5,694 bases of DNA from Candidatus Omnitrophota bacterium (lineage in GTDB: Bacteria; Omnitrophota; Koll11; Zapsychrales; Fredricksoniimonadaceae), in contig JADFXE010000055.1 in the NCBI GenBank assembly GCA_015233705.1, positions 558-6,251 of the forward strand. Reading direction: 5' to 3'. The translations under genes were made by a program, and so were the position numbers. Below, piece after piece: positions 4,233-5,694 of this stretch. The first letter of the stretch is position 1; every line of letters begins with the position of its first letter. The notes under the pieces are model-generated. The model did no database searches and was not told where the DNA came from. It saw only the letters and a list, made by a program, of their open reading frames with translations.

Positions 4233-5694
4233 CTATTTTGTGGCCACATCCCTGATCGCCTGACCTGTGGCGCGGACCAGCGTTCGCAGCTCATCTTGGC
4301 TCATGCTCAACGGCGGCATGAGGACGATCACATTCCCCAAAGGCCGCAGAATGACGCCGTGATCGCGCACCCGTTCGCAAACCCTGACGCCGACGCGCCC
4401 CTCCCAGGGGAAAGGCTCCTTTGTCGCACGATCCTTGACCAACTCAATGCCGGCCATAAAACCGCGCTGGCGGATATCACCGACGCAGGGGATCTTCCAA
4501 AACTGCTTCAGCTCTTCTGCCAGAAATTTGATCTTCGGCTGCAGGCGCTCAATGAGGCGCTCTTCCTTGAAAAGCTCGATGTTCCTCAGCGCCACAGCAC
4601 AGGCCAGCGGATTGCCGGTATACGTGTGGCCGTGGAAGAACGTTTTCATATCCTCGTAGGGAAAAACAAAACCGTCAAAAACGCGACTAGTCGTCAGCGT
4701 CGCGGCCAGCGGAAGATATCCGCCGGTAATGCCTTTGGCAACGCACAGGAAATCCGGATGAACATGTTCATGCTCGCAGGCAAACATCCTTCCGGTCCGG
4801 CCAAAACCCGTCGCCACCTCATCAGCGATCAGGAAAATATCGTTCCTGCGACAGATCTCCTCAAAACGTTTTAGGGCGCCTTTCGGCCACATGATCATGC
4901 CGGCTGCGCCCTGAACGATCGGCTCCAACACCAACGCCGCGATCCTGCCGCGATCACGGCGAGCGATCTTTTCGAACTGATCAAGCGCGCCAAAGGCGTC
5001 CGTATCGCGGTAACAATCCGAAAAATTGATCGTCGGAAAAATCAGCTTGCGGTAAACCTTGTGGAAAAGATCGATCCCGCCAACACTGACGCTGCCGAGC
5101 GTATCGCCATGGTAGGAGTTGGCCAGGTGCGCGATCGCAGTCTTCTTCTTTTGCCCGGTGTTCTGCCAATACTGGTACGCCATCTTGATAGCAATCTCGA
5201 CGGAAGTTGAACCATTGTCAGAATAAAAGACCTTCTCCAGACCTTTGGGTGCGATCTCAACGAGCTTTTTCGCCAGCGCAATGGCGGGTGTGTTGGACAG
5301 CCCCAGCATCGTCGAATGCGCGAGCTTGTCGGCCTGGGCTTTAAGCGCCTCGTCCAGCTCCTTCTTGCGATGCCCGTGGACCGTGACCCAGAGGCTCGAA
5401 ACTCCATCGAGATAATGCCGCCCCTGGGCGTCGATCAGATACGATCCCTCGCCGCGCTCGATCACCAGCGGCTCGGCGCTAGCCCAATCCTTCATCTGCG
5501 TGAAGGGATGCCAGACATACTCCCTGTCCCACGCCTCCCACGGCGTCTGGCGCGAGGCCGCCGCACCGAGACCGTTAATATTGATCTTACCGCGGCAGGC
5601 TTTGGCAACACTGCGGACATCATATTTCTTGAGAAAAGGAACGGTCCCCAGGACAGGCACGCCGGACAAGGCCTTGACCGCCTGCGGATTGGTC
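4233..5694 (-). CDS. bioA: Dethiobiotin synthetase tail fused to DAPA aminotransferase (BioD-BioA), 5' end outside window
   Basis: The main part is BioA, a PLP enzyme that converts KAPA to DAPA in biotin synthesis. Numbering from a TTG at 5669, visible motifs are WHPFTQM (53-59, substrate site), GSTS phosphate-binding loop (153-156), YHGD (187-190), ADEVATGFGRTG (282-293) with PLP-binding Asp283, AKGITGGYLPLAA with the PLP lysine Lys312, and TGNPLA (351-356). BioA homology begins only near residue 47. The codons before it, from 5693, read TNPQAVKALSGVPVLGTVP and then FLKKYDV and GKININ. This matches the C-terminal end of BioD, as in the PLLGEIPWL and GKYINL of E. coli BioD. A 14-residue linker (GLGAAASRQTPWEA, about 5532-5573) joins the two, with no stop. 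No in-frame ATG occurs before Met59, which lies inside a core motif, and no Shine-Dalgarno motif precedes the TTG or GTG alternatives. I therefore annotate the frame as continuing past the window edge. BioA is certain; the fusion is strongly suggested but only about 40 BioD residues are visible. mnmA follows after 8 bases. Confidence 0.93.
   Translation of the reverse strand, partial: TNPQAVKALSGVPVLGTVPFLKKYDVRSVAKACRGKININGLGAAASRQTPWEAWDREYVWHPFTQMKDWASAEPLVIERGEGSYLIDAQGRHYLDGVSSLWVTVHGHRKKELDEALKAQADKLAHSTMLGLSNTPAIALAKKLVEIAPKGLEKVFYSDNGSTSVEIAIKMAYQYWQNTGQKKKTAIAHLANSYHGDTLGSVSVGGIDLFHKVYRKLIFPTINFSDCYRDTDAFGALDQFEKIARRDRGRIAALVLEPIVQGAAGMIMWPKGALKRFEEICRRNDIFLIADEVATGFGRTGRMFACEHEHVHPDFLCVAKGITGGYLPLAATLTTSRVFDGFVFPYEDMKTFFHGHTYTGNPLACAVALRNIELFKEERLIERLQPKIKFLAEELKQFWKIPCVGDIRQRGFMAGIELVKDRATKEPFPWEGRVGVRVCERVRDHGVILRPLGNVIVLMPPLSMSQDELRTLVRATGQAIRDVATK

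Noticed and set aside
4218..4874. Plus-strand open frame of 218 codons opposite bioA
   Set aside because: It is a shadow of the bioA frame. There is no ribosome site, the composition is unlike a real protein and no motif is seen.
5660..5669. TTG at 5669 or GTG at 5660 as the true start of a separate BioA
   Set aside because: Neither has a Shine-Dalgarno motif, and BioD-like sequence continues in frame upstream of both. Starting there would add a useless BioD fragment to BioA.

Overview
All recognisable genes in this window lie on the minus strand, so the biological order runs from the right edge to the left. The proteins look like those of a Gram-negative (diderm) bacterium with moderately high GC: a secretin needs an outer membrane, and the other genes are ordinary bacterial housekeeping types. 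The mix (GspC/PilP-like protein plus secretin, Bacillus-type short glucose-6-phosphate isomerase, periplasmic MORN-like repeat protein, Shine-Dalgarno motifs, compact spacing) would suit an environmental candidate phylum such as Omnitrophota or a deltaproteobacterial relative. That placement is a guess, because no marker gene is present.

Right part (3130-5694): a biotin-synthesis reading frame runs off the right edge. Its first visible residues are the C-terminal tail of a dethiobiotin synthetase (BioD). With no stop codon it continues through a linker of about 14 residues into a complete DAPA aminotransferase (BioA), so it reads as a BioD-BioA fusion. The tRNA 2-thiouridylase gene mnmA begins only 8 bases after it, in an evident operon. 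A gene for a small exported MORN/YwqK-like repeat protein follows after 29 bases and ends at a Rho-independent terminator (2415-2446).

Middle (1043-2414): a 147-base gap with two further inverted repeats leads into pgi, a complete glucose-6-phosphate isomerase gene that ends at its own terminator (1002-1036).

Left part (1-992): a strong sigma70-like promoter overlaps a perfect 17-base palindrome. It is placed so that transcription should begin at, or within a base or two of, the ATG of a GspC/PilP-like inner-membrane gene, giving a likely leaderless mRNA. That gene overlaps the next by 4 bases (ATGA). The next gene encodes the N-terminal part of a secretin, the outer-membrane channel of a type II secretion or type IV pilus machine, and runs off the left edge.

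No RNA genes, insertion sequences or CRISPR arrays were seen, and no stretch over 300 bases lacks a gene. I see no clear new multi-gene system. The points most worth checking are the BioD-BioA fusion, the leaderless promoter with its palindrome, and the hairpin-rich leader before pgi.
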